This document shows positions 1-8,766 of a DNA stretch of 64,000 nucleotides, in pieces. The DNA is from CAVONV01 sp963697355 (GTDB lineage Bacteria > Acidobacteriota > Vicinamibacteria > Marinacidobacterales > DATDRI01), in NCBI GenBank assembly GCA_963697355.1, contig CAVONV010000021.1:62001-126000 (forward strand), in the 5' to 3' direction. The notes under the pieces are model-generated. The model was not told the DNA's origin. It made no database searches and was given only the letters and a program-made list of their open reading frames with translations. Both the position numbers and the translations under genes were made by a program. How positions within the stretch are numbered: position 1 is the stretch's first letter; every line of letters starts with the position of its first letter.

Positions 1-191
1 GGGGTGGCCGGTTTGCGGATAATCACATTGCCCGCTTGGTCCTTGATTGTTTCGAGGCCCAGCCCCTCGCCGAACTTCACCATGAAGTTCTGTATAGCTT
101 CTTCGTGCTTCGACGGGCGAGGTATTTGGGTCAACTGATAGAAATACTCCCAGATCATATTGGGCTCTAGCGCTTTGATTTCGGTGCTCAT
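1..191 (-). CDS. pepD: Aminoacyl-histidine dipeptidase (Xaa-His dipeptidase), N-terminal part only
   Basis: The reverse strand encodes 63 residues before the window ends. They include IWEYFYQLTQIPRPSKHEE and GNVIIRKPATP, which match the conserved N-terminus of PepD. PepD is a cytosolic M20-family zinc peptidase that splits Xaa-His dipeptides such as carnosine. The ATG at 189-191 is preceded by a strong AGGAGGAC ribosome site at good distance, so the start is firm. The metal ligands and dimerisation domain lie outside the window, so activity cannot be judged. Confidence 0.85.
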   Translation of the reverse strand, partial: MSTEIKALEPNMIWEYFYQLTQIPRPSKHEEAIQNFMVKFGEGLGLETIKDQAGNVIIRKPAT

Positions 192-270
192 TGACTAATG
201 TCCTCCTACAAAAGTGGGCCCTCGTTCCCGTATCTTAACGCTGCGGCGCTCACGGACGTAATTTCATTGT

Positions 271-1473
271 TTATAGCAACAGTTCACCGACTCCCGCAGC
301 CAATAGCACGACGGCCCAAGATGGCCATCGCCACACCATGAGTAGAAGGGCGGAAATCAGAACCACCACAAAGGCTGTGGCCCCATCGACGGCCGCTGTC
401 CACACCGGATGGTAGAGTGCGGCGAGGAGAATCCCGACAACGACGGCGTTGGTCCCCTTGAGTGCGGCTTGAACGGCCGGAGCAGCCCGAGCGCGGTCCC
501 AAACGGGCAACACGCCCACGACCAAAAGCCATGACGGCAGGTAAATTGCCACAAGACAGATGAACCCCCCGAGAACGCCGTTTGGCGGCAGCTCCAGCGC
601 CGCTCCCAGATAGGCCGAGAAGGCAAAGAGTGGGCCGGGTAACGCCTGTGCCGCGCCGTATCCAGCAAGGAAGACATCTTGGCCCATCCAGCCGTGGCCC
701 ACGACTTCCGCTTCCAGCAGAGGCAGGACGACATGACCGCCGCCGAAGACCAGGGAGCCTGAGCGATAGAAGCTGTCGAAAAAGGCCAAGGCCTGACTGG
801 GGATCATTCTCGCCAACCAGGGGAGGGTGACCAACAGTACAAAGAATCCGAGAAGCCCGATGACAACTGGAGCATGCCGATAGGGAGTAGGTTGGGGGGC
901 AACAACGTTTTCTGCCGCCTTGCGGAACAGAAGCCACCCTAGCCCAGCGCCGGCCAGAATCAAGGCGACTTGCGTCCATGCCCTAGAGACCGATGCCATC
1001 GGCGCCAGAAGAAGAATGACCGCCGCAGCCACTGCCAAAGTCGACCGGGTGCCGTCTGGGCACAGACCCTTCGACATCTTCCAGACGGCCTCGGCCACGA
1101 CCGCTACGGCAGCTATCTTAAGCCCCCGCAGCCATCCTGCGCCTTGAATATCGGCGAGATGCGTCACGCCAAAGGCGAATGCGATCATCAAGGCCGCAGA
1201 CGGGAGAGTAAACCCTAGCCACGCGGCGAGCCCGCCCAGAACACCTGCGCGCCTCATCCCCACGGCAAAACCGACTTGGCTGCTGGCAGGGCCCGGCAAG
1301 AATTGGCACAAGGCCATCAAATCACCAAACTCATCGTCGGTCAGCCAGCGGCGTCGTTCCACGTACTCGCGCCGGAAGTAGCTGAGATGTGCGATCGGCC
1401 CACCAAATGAGGTGACGCCGAGTCTCAGGGCGACGAAAGAAACTTCTAATAGTGACTTTGTCACGGTTTCCAA
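271..1473 (-). CDS. chrA: Chromate transporter, two-domain CHR family
   Basis: This 400-residue integral membrane protein is built as two homologous halves. The first half carries FGGPIAHLSYFRREYV near residue 23 and QFLPGPASSQVGFAVG near 57. The second repeats the pattern with FGGGHVVLPLLE near 243 and QALPGPLFAFSAYLGA near 277. Paired FGG and PGP motifs define the CHR family, whose studied members export chromate by proton-driven antiport and sit in the inner membrane. The length fits the usual 390-410 residues. No chrB-like regulator is adjacent, so the true substrate (chromate or another oxyanion) is inferred from family only. The 230 bases upstream hold nothing I recognise. Confidence 0.9.
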   Translation of the reverse strand: METVTKSLLEVSFVALRLGVTSFGGPIAHLSYFRREYVERRRWLTDDEFGDLMALCQFLPGPASSQVGFAVGMRRAGVLGGLAAWLGFTLPSAALMIAFAFGVTHLADIQGAGWLRGLKIAAVAVVAEAVWKMSKGLCPDGTRSTLAVAAAVILLLAPMASVSRAWTQVALILAGAGLGWLLFRKAAENVVAPQPTPYRHAPVVIGLLGFFVLLVTLPWLARMIPSQALAFFDSFYRSGSLVFGGGHVVLPLLEAEVVGHGWMGQDVFLAGYGAAQALPGPLFAFSAYLGAALELPPNGVLGGFICLVAIYLPSWLLVVGVLPVWDRARAAPAVQAALKGTNAVVVGILLAALYHPVWTAAVDGATAFVVVLISALLLMVWRWPSWAVVLLAAGVGELLL

Positions 1474-1702
1474 CTGGCTCGAACGGACGTATTGTTACCT
1501 CGTGGCGATTAGGCGATGCTCCCAGGGTGTAACGATCAAATTCCCCGACATGTATGTTACAAGTCTCATGTTCTGCACAAAGAAGCCATGATAGTGAGGG
1601 CTCCAGCGACTGCGAGATACTTCCCGTCGGTTCCGCCTCTCATTAATTGAACGGCTCCACCTTCGGCGGGAACATCGTCGCTTCATCACACGTTCGCACT
1701 TT

Positions 1703-2824
1703 TCAAACTCGCGCTTGCACGGATGATTCAGCCTGCACGCAACGTATGCCTTCGCCCTTTCGGGCGGGGCCGAAGCAACCGAGACAGGAAACACAGTCAG
1801 CGCGACGACGATCGCCCCTCTGCCAGCGCGCCGGCAGTTCCGGTTCGCGGATGAGCGGTCTCGACAAGGAGAAATAGTCGACCGTGCCAGATTCGAGTAC
1901 CCGATCCATCACTTCGAGGGACCTGAGTCCACCTACGAGCATCAACGACACACCGGGCGCCGCCCTGCGAATGGCCTCGGCTTGGGGTAGGAAATAGGCC
2001 TCATCCTCTGGAGCCTCGATGTTGGGTCGCGCCGCCCCGAGCTTGCCCGAACCGGGCGTTCCTCCAGAGACTTCGATGGCGTCGATGCCTTCATCGGCCA
2101 AGGCCGACGCCAAGAGGCAGGCGTCTTCCTCGGTCGTGGATCCTTCCATGAAGTCGTTGGCGTTGAGTTTGATCATGACGGGGAAGCTGGGGCCCACGGC
2201 AGTACGAACAGCTCGATAGACCTCCAAGCACAACCGCGATCGGTTTTGAACCCCTCCGCCGTAGGCGTCCGTGCGCCGGTTTCTGAGTGGAGAAAGAAAC
2301 TGCGATAGCAAGTAGCCGTGGGCTCCATGGAGCTGAACACCGTCGAAGCCCGCCTCGACCAAACGGCGAGCCGCCGCGGCAAAATCACTGATCACCTCAT
2401 CAATCTCGCGGGCGGTGAGCTCAAGAGGGACCTCTCGATACCCGGGGCTCTCGAGCGCGCTCGGCGCCATCGGTTGGAGCCCCCCGTTCTGCCGACGGTC
2501 GGCCTGCCCGCCGCAGTGAACGACCTGGCCCACTATCTTGCCTCCCCGAGCGTGGACCTCTCGAGCAAGTTTCGACAGACCGGGGATTGAAGCGTCCGTG
2601 TCTACACCGATCTGTCCCACAGCCTGTTTGCCGACGGCCTGGATGTAGAGATAGCTGGAGATGATGAGGCCGACCTCGCCTTCAGCAAGCTCCTCGTAGA
2701 TGCGGGTCAACTGAGGGGTCACCCGACCCGAATCATCCGCCAAGCCTTCCCAAGTGGCCGAGCGCACGAGGCGGTTACGGAGCTCGATACCACTCAGGTT
2801 CGTTGCTTCGAAAATCGCTGTCAT
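1703..2824 (-). CDS. Old Yellow Enzyme family NADH:flavin oxidoreductase
   Basis: The product (373 residues) begins with the typical OYE opening IFEATNLSGIELRNRLVRSAT and continues with the TIM-barrel landmarks GFDGVQLHGAHGYLLSQFLSP and the C-terminal FMN-binding region LVGGLRSLEVMDRVLESG. Such enzymes use FMN and NAD(P)H to reduce activated alkenes in the cytoplasm. The His of GVQLHGAHGYL fits the substrate-binding position. The C-terminus has a CVSCLGC plus Cys cluster, but there is no C-terminal NAD-binding domain as in 2,4-dienoyl-CoA reductase. The frame stays open upstream to 2893, but the ATG at 2822-2824 with AAGAAAGG before it fits the family start better. The physiological substrate is unknown. 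Confidence 0.85.
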   Translation of the reverse strand: MTAIFEATNLSGIELRNRLVRSATWEGLADDSGRVTPQLTRIYEELAEGEVGLIISSYLYIQAVGKQAVGQIGVDTDASIPGLSKLAREVHARGGKIVGQVVHCGGQADRRQNGGLQPMAPSALESPGYREVPLELTAREIDEVISDFAAAARRLVEAGFDGVQLHGAHGYLLSQFLSPLRNRRTDAYGGGVQNRSRLCLEVYRAVRTAVGPSFPVMIKLNANDFMEGSTTEEDACLLASALADEGIDAIEVSGGTPGSGKLGAARPNIEAPEDEAYFLPQAEAIRRAAPGVSLMLVGGLRSLEVMDRVLESGTVDYFSLSRPLIREPELPARWQRGDRRRADCVSCLGCFGPARKGEGIRCVQAESSVQARV

Positions 2825-3022
2825 AACGTTGAGCCTTTCTTCGGTCAGTGGACACCGTTGCTGCTGGTCCCCGATCTCTCCATAGTGTAGCAAGGGTCCA
2901 ACACCGCGACCTGGAGCTCACCACGCATTTTTTGATATTACAGGATAGAATTCTTCATCGAAACTCGGTTTCCATACCGCCCTTTCTGGAAAACGAGATG
3001 ATACAGTTAATAAGGAGGCACC

Positions 3023-3454
3023 ATGAGTCAACCTAGCCGAACCGCAACTTGCAACCTTGGCCGCCGGGAGGCTTGCAAGAAGGTGACCGTCAGCACCCTA
3101 GCTGCCGCCGGCATGATGGGGAACGCGACCCTCATGACGGCTGGCGAGTCTCCCAACCGAAGAACGGCATCGGTTGGGGAGGACGCAGTGCCCAAGAACA
3201 TCACAGTTAAGGTGATTAGTCAGAAGGGCACCTGCGGTCTGGGACACAAGGTCGGCGACACGATCTCTTTTTCCGAGAATGAAGTCGACGGCCGGCTTTG
3301 CATTCACGCCATGTACGCCATACTTCCTAAGATATTCGCCATGATGTACGACGCGAGGTTTCCGTGGTTGGAAGATCCTGATGTGTCGACCTCGGCCTGT
3401 CCGGATGCCGTGAATCCAGTGGTTTTCGAGATCAGCAGAAAGAAAGCAGATTAG
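3023..3454 (+). CDS. TIGR04076-type small protein with an export-like N-terminus
   Basis: The last 85 residues (KNITVKVISQKGTCGLGHKVGD ... LCIHAMYAILPKIFAMMYDARFPW ... CPDAVNPVVFEI) follow the pattern of the TIGR04076 family: a small beta-rich protein with conserved Cys residues and the ending NPVVFEI. Ahead of this are about 55 extra residues with a twin-arginine-like RREACKKVTVSTLAAAGMMG stretch, so this copy may be exported by Tat. I infer this from the pattern, and the match to the Tat consensus is imperfect. AAGGAGG precedes the ATG. The next gene, an exported bicupin, follows after 17 bases and is probably co-transcribed. The biochemical role of the family is not established. Confidence 0.7.
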   Translation: MSQPSRTATCNLGRREACKKVTVSTLAAAGMMGNATLMTAGESPNRRTASVGEDAVPKNITVKVISQKGTCGLGHKVGDTISFSENEVDGRLCIHAMYAILPKIFAMMYDARFPWLEDPDVSTSACPDAVNPVVFEISRKKAD

Positions 3455-3471
3455 ACGGAACGGAGAAATCG

Positions 3472-4308
3472 ATGACTTCACTTGCATTCCTTGGGCGGGT
3501 CGCTTCAGCTTTTAGTCTTGCGGTCACGATGCCTCTGTTTTTGGGATTGGCGGAACAAACACCAACCCCTTCTTCATCATCAGTGGCGGAAGAAGTGACG
3601 GCAAAGAGAATACTGGAATACGAGGATTCCGGTTCAAAAAGAACGGCCATCGAAGAAGTCGAGCTGCCTCGCGACGCGCACTTGCCACTTACCGGGCATC
3701 CCGAAGAGAGGTTGTATTACTTCTTGGATGGTCGCGGAATCATGAGTATTTACGAGGAAGGCCCCGAGGGGGATGTCTATGAAGTGCGACAGGACATCGC
3801 TGTCTATCTCACCCCCGGAATCAAGCACGAGATTGTGAACATGGGCAATTCACCACTTCGCTACGTCGTCTTTCTGGTGAAAGGGGGCGTTTTGCCGGAG
3901 GGGGAGTTGTCATGGTCGGCGATCTCTCAACGAGGGGTCACCGTGGACAAACCGATGGTGGGCTCAGGCGTCGCAGTCACAAAGGTGTTTGATGAAGGGT
4001 CGAATCCCTCCCAAAGGGAAGGTCTTCATTTGCAGATACGCGACATCTGGCTGCGCCGGCCCCAATTGTTCTCTAATGCCGAAGTCATCACCATTGCACC
4101 GGGAAGGTCTACCCGGCTTCACACGCACCATGACTCCGGTGAGACCTGCTACATCCTCTACGGCGAGGGCAAGTTTGTTTGGGATGACAAGGAGATCCCT
4201 TATGAAGCCGGTTCGAGCATCAGTTATCCCATCGGTGTAAACCGTAAAGTCGTCAACACGGGTAAGTATCCCGCGTCATATGTTGTGATCTCCTCTTTCC
4301 TCAAATGA
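3472..4308 (+). CDS. Exported two-domain cupin (bicupin) protein
   Basis: The 278-residue protein starts with a signal-like segment (residues 4-28, ending LGLAEQ). It has two cupin barrels, at about residues 60-140 and 190-275. The second carries the classic metal-ligand pattern: RLHTHHDSGETCYILYGEG (His, His, Glu) and a later Gly/Pro-rich motif with YPIGVNRKVVN. The first barrel has HPEERLYYFLDGRG and a later HEIVNMG. Cupins bind Fe, Mn or similar metals and act as dioxygenases, isomerases or sensors; no specific reaction can be named. The gene lies 17 bases behind the TIGR04076-type gene, so the two probably form one envelope operon. Confidence 0.7.
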   Translation: MTSLAFLGRVASAFSLAVTMPLFLGLAEQTPTPSSSSVAEEVTAKRILEYEDSGSKRTAIEEVELPRDAHLPLTGHPEERLYYFLDGRGIMSIYEEGPEGDVYEVRQDIAVYLTPGIKHEIVNMGNSPLRYVVFLVKGGVLPEGELSWSAISQRGVTVDKPMVGSGVAVTKVFDEGSNPSQREGLHLQIRDIWLRRPQLFSNAEVITIAPGRSTRLHTHHDSGETCYILYGEGKFVWDDKEIPYEAGSSISYPIGVNRKVVNTGKYPASYVVISSFLK

Positions 4309-4381
4309 AGGCGCGGAACAACAGAGGCTGAAGCGTTCGAGACGTTTGGACTTGCTCTATGTTGACGCCGAATTGGGTGAG

Positions 4382-5914
4382 CTAGACCGAGCGCGTGCCT
4401 TCTCTTGGAGGATCTGCGGCTGACTTCAGGATTCGCCCGTCCGGTGCGACCTCGCCGGGTAGTTCGAGACCGGCAGAGAGCTCCATCAACCGATCGAAGA
4501 GTCTGGACCGCTCTTCCTTGAGCCGGCGAATCGAGTCCGACCGACGCGCTTGTGTGAGGCGGACTCGGATGGAACGCATCGTCCGGGTCACCCACCTCTG
4601 ATACATGAGCGCAACGACCCCACCCAGTGCGCTCAGCAGGAAAGCAAACAGAGCGGTGATAACCGGTGCGTTAGGTATCTGGGGATAGAGTGTGTGGAGC
4701 CGAGTTTGTCCCCACGCCACGAGAAGAGCCACGACCAGCCAGGTGAGAGGAAATGCGAGGGTCCCGACCAGTACTTTGACGGAAGCCTCGTCTTTGTAAG
4801 CTCTGGACGCCACCTTGGACAACGCCGCAAGCGCGAGGGCCGTGGGGAGGTTCACAACGAACCCGATGATCAATAGGGGGGGCAAAACGAACCAGATGAC
4901 GATCGCTTGCAGAATGAGATTCGCGGTCAGCCAAAGCGAAGCAAGCCTGGGGCCTTCATCAAGCTCATGGTCCTCGACCCCAAGAGCTCTCATATCCTCG
5001 TCGTACTCGAGCGCATTTTCGAGTAGCTTCTTGGTCTCTTCCGGGTGGGTACCTGCCCGCACATTGTAGCCCATCCACAAACGCGAGAAGGCCAAGACCC
5101 GCTCAGCCATGTCCGGCCGACGCAGCGCGGCACCCGCCCTATGCGCTCTTTCCGCGCGGACGAGCTTACGGCCTCGTTGCATGGCGTGGTGGATCTGCCA
5201 GCTCGTTGTCGCCTGAACAGACTCGTGTAGAGCGCGTCCAAGCTCGGCGGTGAGTCGACGGAACTTGCGCCGCCGGTCTTCGTCGGATTCGTCCGACGTC
5301 GGCGGGCTCGCCAGCTCTGGAGCGAGTTCGAGAGGGGCGTGGAAGGCCACCAGCGCTCTAGAACCGAAGACTCCCTTTTTGTTGTAGTGAAGGCCGACCG
5401 GGATGATAACGGGAGCCGGCATGCCGTCGGGTGATAGCTCGCAGGCCCGGTAGTACAGCCGGGCGGCACCGGTCTTCAGCTCCATGGGATAGGGCTCATC
5501 GTGGCTCAAACCTTCTGGGAACAGAGTGGCAAAGCGACCGTCAGCGACCGCTCGAGCCAGTTGGTCAATGCTCTTTCGGTTGGCGGCCCTTCTGTCCGAA
5601 TCGTCCAGGTCTACAACGTCCTCTTGCCGGTAGATCGGGACGGTTCTCATACTACGCATCAATAGCCCGAGTAGAGGCCATTTGAAGAGTCCGTGCCTTG
5701 CCCCCAGAACGATTTGACGCGGAAACTGAGTCAAGATCAATCCTGGGTCGATGAGTCCGTTGGGGTGCCAAGAGACTAATACACCACCGCCCGTCTCGGG
5801 GATGTGCTCGAGGCCCGTGACTTCTATCCGGCGAAAGAAAATCCGGGCCAGCAAGCGGCAAACGGAGATGGCGAGACGATAAGTGATTGGTTGCTGCGCC
5901 CTCATGGATACCAT
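4382..5914 (-). CDS. PlsC-like 1-acyl-glycerol-3-phosphate acyltransferase with C-terminal membrane domain
   Basis: The N-terminal half (residues 25-220) is a glycerolipid acyltransferase fold. It has HPNGLID at 50-56, the catalytic His/Asp pair with five residues between them, a spacing I recall from GPAT-like subfamilies. It also has RMRTVPIYR-like residues near 90 and FPEG at 132-135 for phosphate binding. The C-terminal half holds four hydrophobic segments (about 320-435) and a charged, coiled-coil-like tail (440-490). The protein probably acylates a glycerolipid or lysolipid at the inner membrane. Upstream, 209 bases separate it from the divergent tetR gene. The exact acyl acceptor cannot be read from sequence. 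Confidence 0.8.
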   Translation of the reverse strand: MVSMRAQQPITYRLAISVCRLLARIFFRRIEVTGLEHIPETGGGVLVSWHPNGLIDPGLILTQFPRQIVLGARHGLFKWPLLGLLMRSMRTVPIYRQEDVVDLDDSDRRAANRKSIDQLARAVADGRFATLFPEGLSHDEPYPMELKTGAARLYYRACELSPDGMPAPVIIPVGLHYNKKGVFGSRALVAFHAPLELAPELASPPTSDESDEDRRRKFRRLTAELGRALHESVQATTSWQIHHAMQRGRKLVRAERAHRAGAALRRPDMAERVLAFSRLWMGYNVRAGTHPEETKKLLENALEYDEDMRALGVEDHELDEGPRLASLWLTANLILQAIVIWFVLPPLLIIGFVVNLPTALALAALSKVASRAYKDEASVKVLVGTLAFPLTWLVVALLVAWGQTRLHTLYPQIPNAPVITALFAFLLSALGGVVALMYQRWVTRTMRSIRVRLTQARRSDSIRRLKEERSRLFDRLMELSAGLELPGEVAPDGRILKSAADPPREGTRSV

Positions 5915-6051
5915 CCAGTGAGGTCATGATGCTACCAGAGTTTCTGCAGTAATCACCAGAGAAACTCGAGTGTGAGTTCTTTGGATTGCACAGGACAAAA
6001 AGATATTTGACAGTGAGGTTGGTTCGACCGATACTGTGTACTGAGTGGTCC

Positions 6052-6091
6052 GACCGATCGGTTTGACTGGATCATTAGACCAAGCGGTCGA
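6052..6091. promoter_or_regulatory. Two tandem NemR-like operator boxes upstream of tetR
   Basis: GACC-GATC-GGTT lies at 6052-6063 and TAGACC-AAGC-GGTCGA at 6076-6091. Both have the form GACC-N4-GGTC, with centres 26 bases apart, about 33 and 60 bases before the TetR start codon. The second differs by one position from the NemR box as I remember it (TAGACC-N4-GGTCTA). The position fits autoregulation of the TetR-led operon. The function is inferred from symmetry and location. Confidence 0.55.
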
Positions 6092-6123
6092 ATCTCCTGA
6101 CACCTTTTAGAAAGAGGACCAAA

Positions 6124-6786
6124 GTGGCACGGCCGCGCTTCAAGAATCTCGAAACGGAGATGAGGAACCGGATTCTCGAGGCCGCGGCTGTGGAGTTCGC
6201 CGCGCGCGGCTTTGAAGGTACGTCCCTCAACCAGCTACTCGACCTTCTCGGTATGAGCAAGGGTTCCTTCTACTACTACTTCGACAACAAAGAGGATCTC
6301 TTCACGACGGTCGTCGATCATGCCTGGTCAACCCTGCTCCCTGTCGAGAAGCTGGAGCTCGGAGTGCTCGAAGCATCCACTTTTTGGCCTACCCTTCAGT
6401 CACTAATGCGGGAGGCCCGCGCCAGGATCCACCAAAATCCGTGGTTGGTGGGCTTCACACGACTCATGTACGACCCCCCGGAGACCGTTGGCGTTCGCGA
6501 GGTGTTGGCACAGAAATTCGACCAGGCGCGACGGTGGCAGGCAGGTCTGATCCTCCGTGGCCAGGAGGTCGGGGCCGTACGCTCCGACTTGCCGGCCGAG
6601 CTTCTCCAGGTGATGCTGGTCGGTGCCGACGAGGCCGGTGATCGGTGGATGGTCGAGAACTGGGCGCGACTCGAGGAGAGCGAAGTGGAACGGCTCCTCG
6701 AGGAAATCTTCGCTATCTTTCGACGGATGCTGGAGCCGCCGCCGTTGGTAGAAACAAGTCAGAACCATAAAGGAGAGATCGAATGA
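6124..6786 (+). CDS. TetR/AcrR family transcriptional regulator
   Basis: The protein has 220 residues. The N-terminal 60 form the TetR DNA-binding domain: ILEAAAVEFAARGFEGTSLNQL, then LLGMSKGSFYYYFDNKEDLF, where the GSFYYYF recognition helix is diagnostic. The rest is the helical ligand-binding and dimerisation domain. GTG at 6124 is taken as start because AGAGGA precedes it. The gene overlaps the next one by ATGA, so it is the first gene of the LolA-like/FtsX/barrel operon and very likely its repressor, using the two palindromic boxes just upstream. The inducer is unknown; the recognition pattern resembles electrophile-sensing NemR, but no conserved Cys signature is evident. Confidence 0.92.
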   Translation: MARPRFKNLETEMRNRILEAAAVEFAARGFEGTSLNQLLDLLGMSKGSFYYYFDNKEDLFTTVVDHAWSTLLPVEKLELGVLEASTFWPTLQSLMREARARIHQNPWLVGFTRLMYDPPETVGVREVLAQKFDQARRWQAGLILRGQEVGAVRSDLPAELLQVMLVGADEAGDRWMVENWARLEESEVERLLEEIFAIFRRMLEPPPLVETSQNHKGEIE

Positions 6787-7532
6787 ACCGAACAGCGGCT
6801 GTCGTATCGTTGCTGCTGGCGGTCACCGCATCGCCGCTGGAGGCGCAAGATCCCACCGAGATCGTGCGGGCCGCGTGGGACCATTGGCGAGGCGAGTCGT
6901 CCGTGAGTGAAATGACGATGGTCATCCACCGGCCTTCTTGGGAGCGTTCCATGTCCATGAGCGCCTGGACCCGTGGCTCGAAGCACTCCTTGGTGCGCGT
7001 GACCGCACCCAGTAAGGACGCTGGAAACGGCACCCTGATGGTGGACAACTCCATGTGGACCTTCTCGCCCAAGGTCAACCGCGTGATCAAGGTTCCGTCG
7101 TCCATGATGGCCCAGAGCTGGCTCGGTTCCGACTTTTCCAACAAGGACGTGTCGCGGGCCGACGACATCGTCGACCAATACGACCACACCCTCTTGGGCA
7201 AGGAAGAGCATGAGGGTCACGCCGTCTATGTCATCGAGTCGATTCCTCACGAGGAAGCGGCGGTGGTCTGGGGTAAGGAAGTGCTCCGGGTCCGAGATGA
7301 CCATGTTCTGTTGTCACAGGAGTACTACGATCAGGATGGAGTTCTGGTAAAAAAGATGAACTCACTCGAGGTTGGAGAGATGGGCGGGCGGCCCCTCGCC
7401 ATAAGGATGCGGATGGCCAAGGTCGACGCCGAGGATGAGTGGACCGAGATCCGCACCGACAGCATCGAGTTCGACGTCAATTTGTCTGACAATTTGTTCA
7501 CACGATCTAATCTACGCAACCCCCGGGATTAG
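6783..7532 (+). CDS. LolA-like outer-membrane lipoprotein-sorting family protein
   Basis: This is a 249-residue periplasmic protein with a signal peptide (residues 1-21, cut near SPLEAQ). The body (AWDHWRGESSVSEMTMVIHRPSWERSMSM ... GNGTLMVDNSMWTFSPKVNRVIKVPSSMM ... DIVDQYDHTLLG) matches the LolA-like family often annotated 'outer membrane lipoprotein-sorting protein'. The fold is a half-open beta barrel that carries an acyl chain or hydrophobic ligand. The gene overlaps tetR and sits three bases before the FtsX permeases. This suggests it shuttles a lipid or lipoprotein released by that transporter across the periplasm. It is not the housekeeping LolA, and the ligand is unknown. Confidence 0.8.
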   Translation: MNRTAAVVSLLLAVTASPLEAQDPTEIVRAAWDHWRGESSVSEMTMVIHRPSWERSMSMSAWTRGSKHSLVRVTAPSKDAGNGTLMVDNSMWTFSPKVNRVIKVPSSMMAQSWLGSDFSNKDVSRADDIVDQYDHTLLGKEEHEGHAVYVIESIPHEEAAVVWGKEVLRVRDDHVLLSQEYYDQDGVLVKKMNSLEVGEMGGRPLAIRMRMAKVDAEDEWTEIRTDSIEFDVNLSDNLFTRSNLRNPRD

Positions 7533-7535
7533 CTT

Positions 7536-8766
7536 ATGAGCATCAGCTTTCGTCTCGCCTGGAGAAATCTCTGGAGACATCCGCGGCGCACTTGGCTGAC
7601 GGTGGGCGCGATGGTCTTTTCCAACATCATCCTGGTGTTTCTAATCTCTCTGCAAGTGGGGATGTACGGGATGATGATCAACAACAGCTTGCGCGCTCAG
7701 ACCGGCCACCTTCAGGTCCAGGCGCCTGGTTACAAGGACGACCACAAGATCCGGCAGGTTGTTCCGGATGTCATCGGGCTCGCCGCTGAGTTGCGATCCG
7801 GTCTCGGCACGGAGGAGGTCGCAGCGCGCGGCTCGGCGTTCGTTTTGGCGTCGAGTGCCGACCGTACCTACGGGCTTCAGATCACGGGAGTGGAGCCCGA
7901 GTTCGAGTCCCGGGTCTCGAGTCTGCCCGGGCTGGTGAAGGAGGGGCGATTCTTGGACGACATGTCGGCAAGCGAGATCGTCATCGGCCGTGTGTTGGCG
8001 CGGAACCTCCAGGTCCAAGTGGGAGACGAGCTGACCTTTCTCGGCAGCGGTCTCGATGGGTCGTTCGCCGCTGCTGCGGTGACGGTCGTGGGCATCTTCG
8101 AAAGCGGGGTGGCCGACGTCGATCGCGGATTCGCCGAAGTCCCGCTCGGCTTCTTCCAGGCAACTTTCGCCATGGGAACCGCCGGTCACGCCGTTGTCAT
8201 CATGGCGCCCGACCTTCTGCATGTCGGCTCCGTGCAGTCGCGTACGGCGGCGTTGCTTCCCGAGAACGAGGGTTTGGTGATCCACGACTGGGACGCTTTG
8301 TTGCCGGGTGTCAAACAAGCCATCCAGGCCGACATGACAAGCGCCTGGTTCATGTACGCGGTCCTGGTCGTGTTGGTGGCGTTCAGCGTGCTCAATACCC
8401 AGCTCATGTCGGTCCTCGAACGCACCAAGGAGTTCGGCATCGTCATGTCCCTGGGCGTGACACCGAGGCGGCTGGGGCGCATGGTGATGCTCGAAACCAC
8501 GTTGATGAGCACAGTGGGGCTGTTTTTGGGCGTGCTCATTGGCGGAGCGATCGTCATGTGGCTGAGCCAAACCGGCTTCAGCTATCCGGGGCTCGAGGAT
8601 ATGGCGGGCAAGTTCAACCTTCCGGACCGGATTTACCCGCGAGCTCTCGGTCATCGGACTACTCCTGGGACCACTGGTGGTCCTGGTCTCGAGCGTCGGT
8701 GCGTCTTTGTATCCTGCCCTACGGCTTCGATGGTTGGAGCCGGTGGCGGCCATGAGGGCGGCATGA
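7536..8766 (+). CDS. FtsX/LolC-type ABC transporter permease, frame broken near 8640
   Basis: The product begins FRLAWRNLWRHPRRTWLTVGAMVFSN, the usual N-terminus of LolC/MacB-like permeases. It has one transmembrane helix, a large periplasmic MacB-type domain (residues 45-260) and three further helices. As written, the frame runs past the expected end into the next gene. Removing the C at 8640 gives YPELSVIGLLLGPLVVL and then YPALRLRWLEPVAAMRAA followed by TGA at 8764-8766. That is the normal C-terminus of this family and restores an ATGA overlap with the next permease. I therefore annotate two permeases, not one 819-residue fusion. The break may be a sequencing error or a real mutation. Confidence 0.8.

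Noticed and set aside
1495..1794. Possible small gene before the Old Yellow Enzyme end
   Set aside because: It is Arg-rich with no ribosome site and overlaps the OYE C-terminus, so it is likely a shadow frame.
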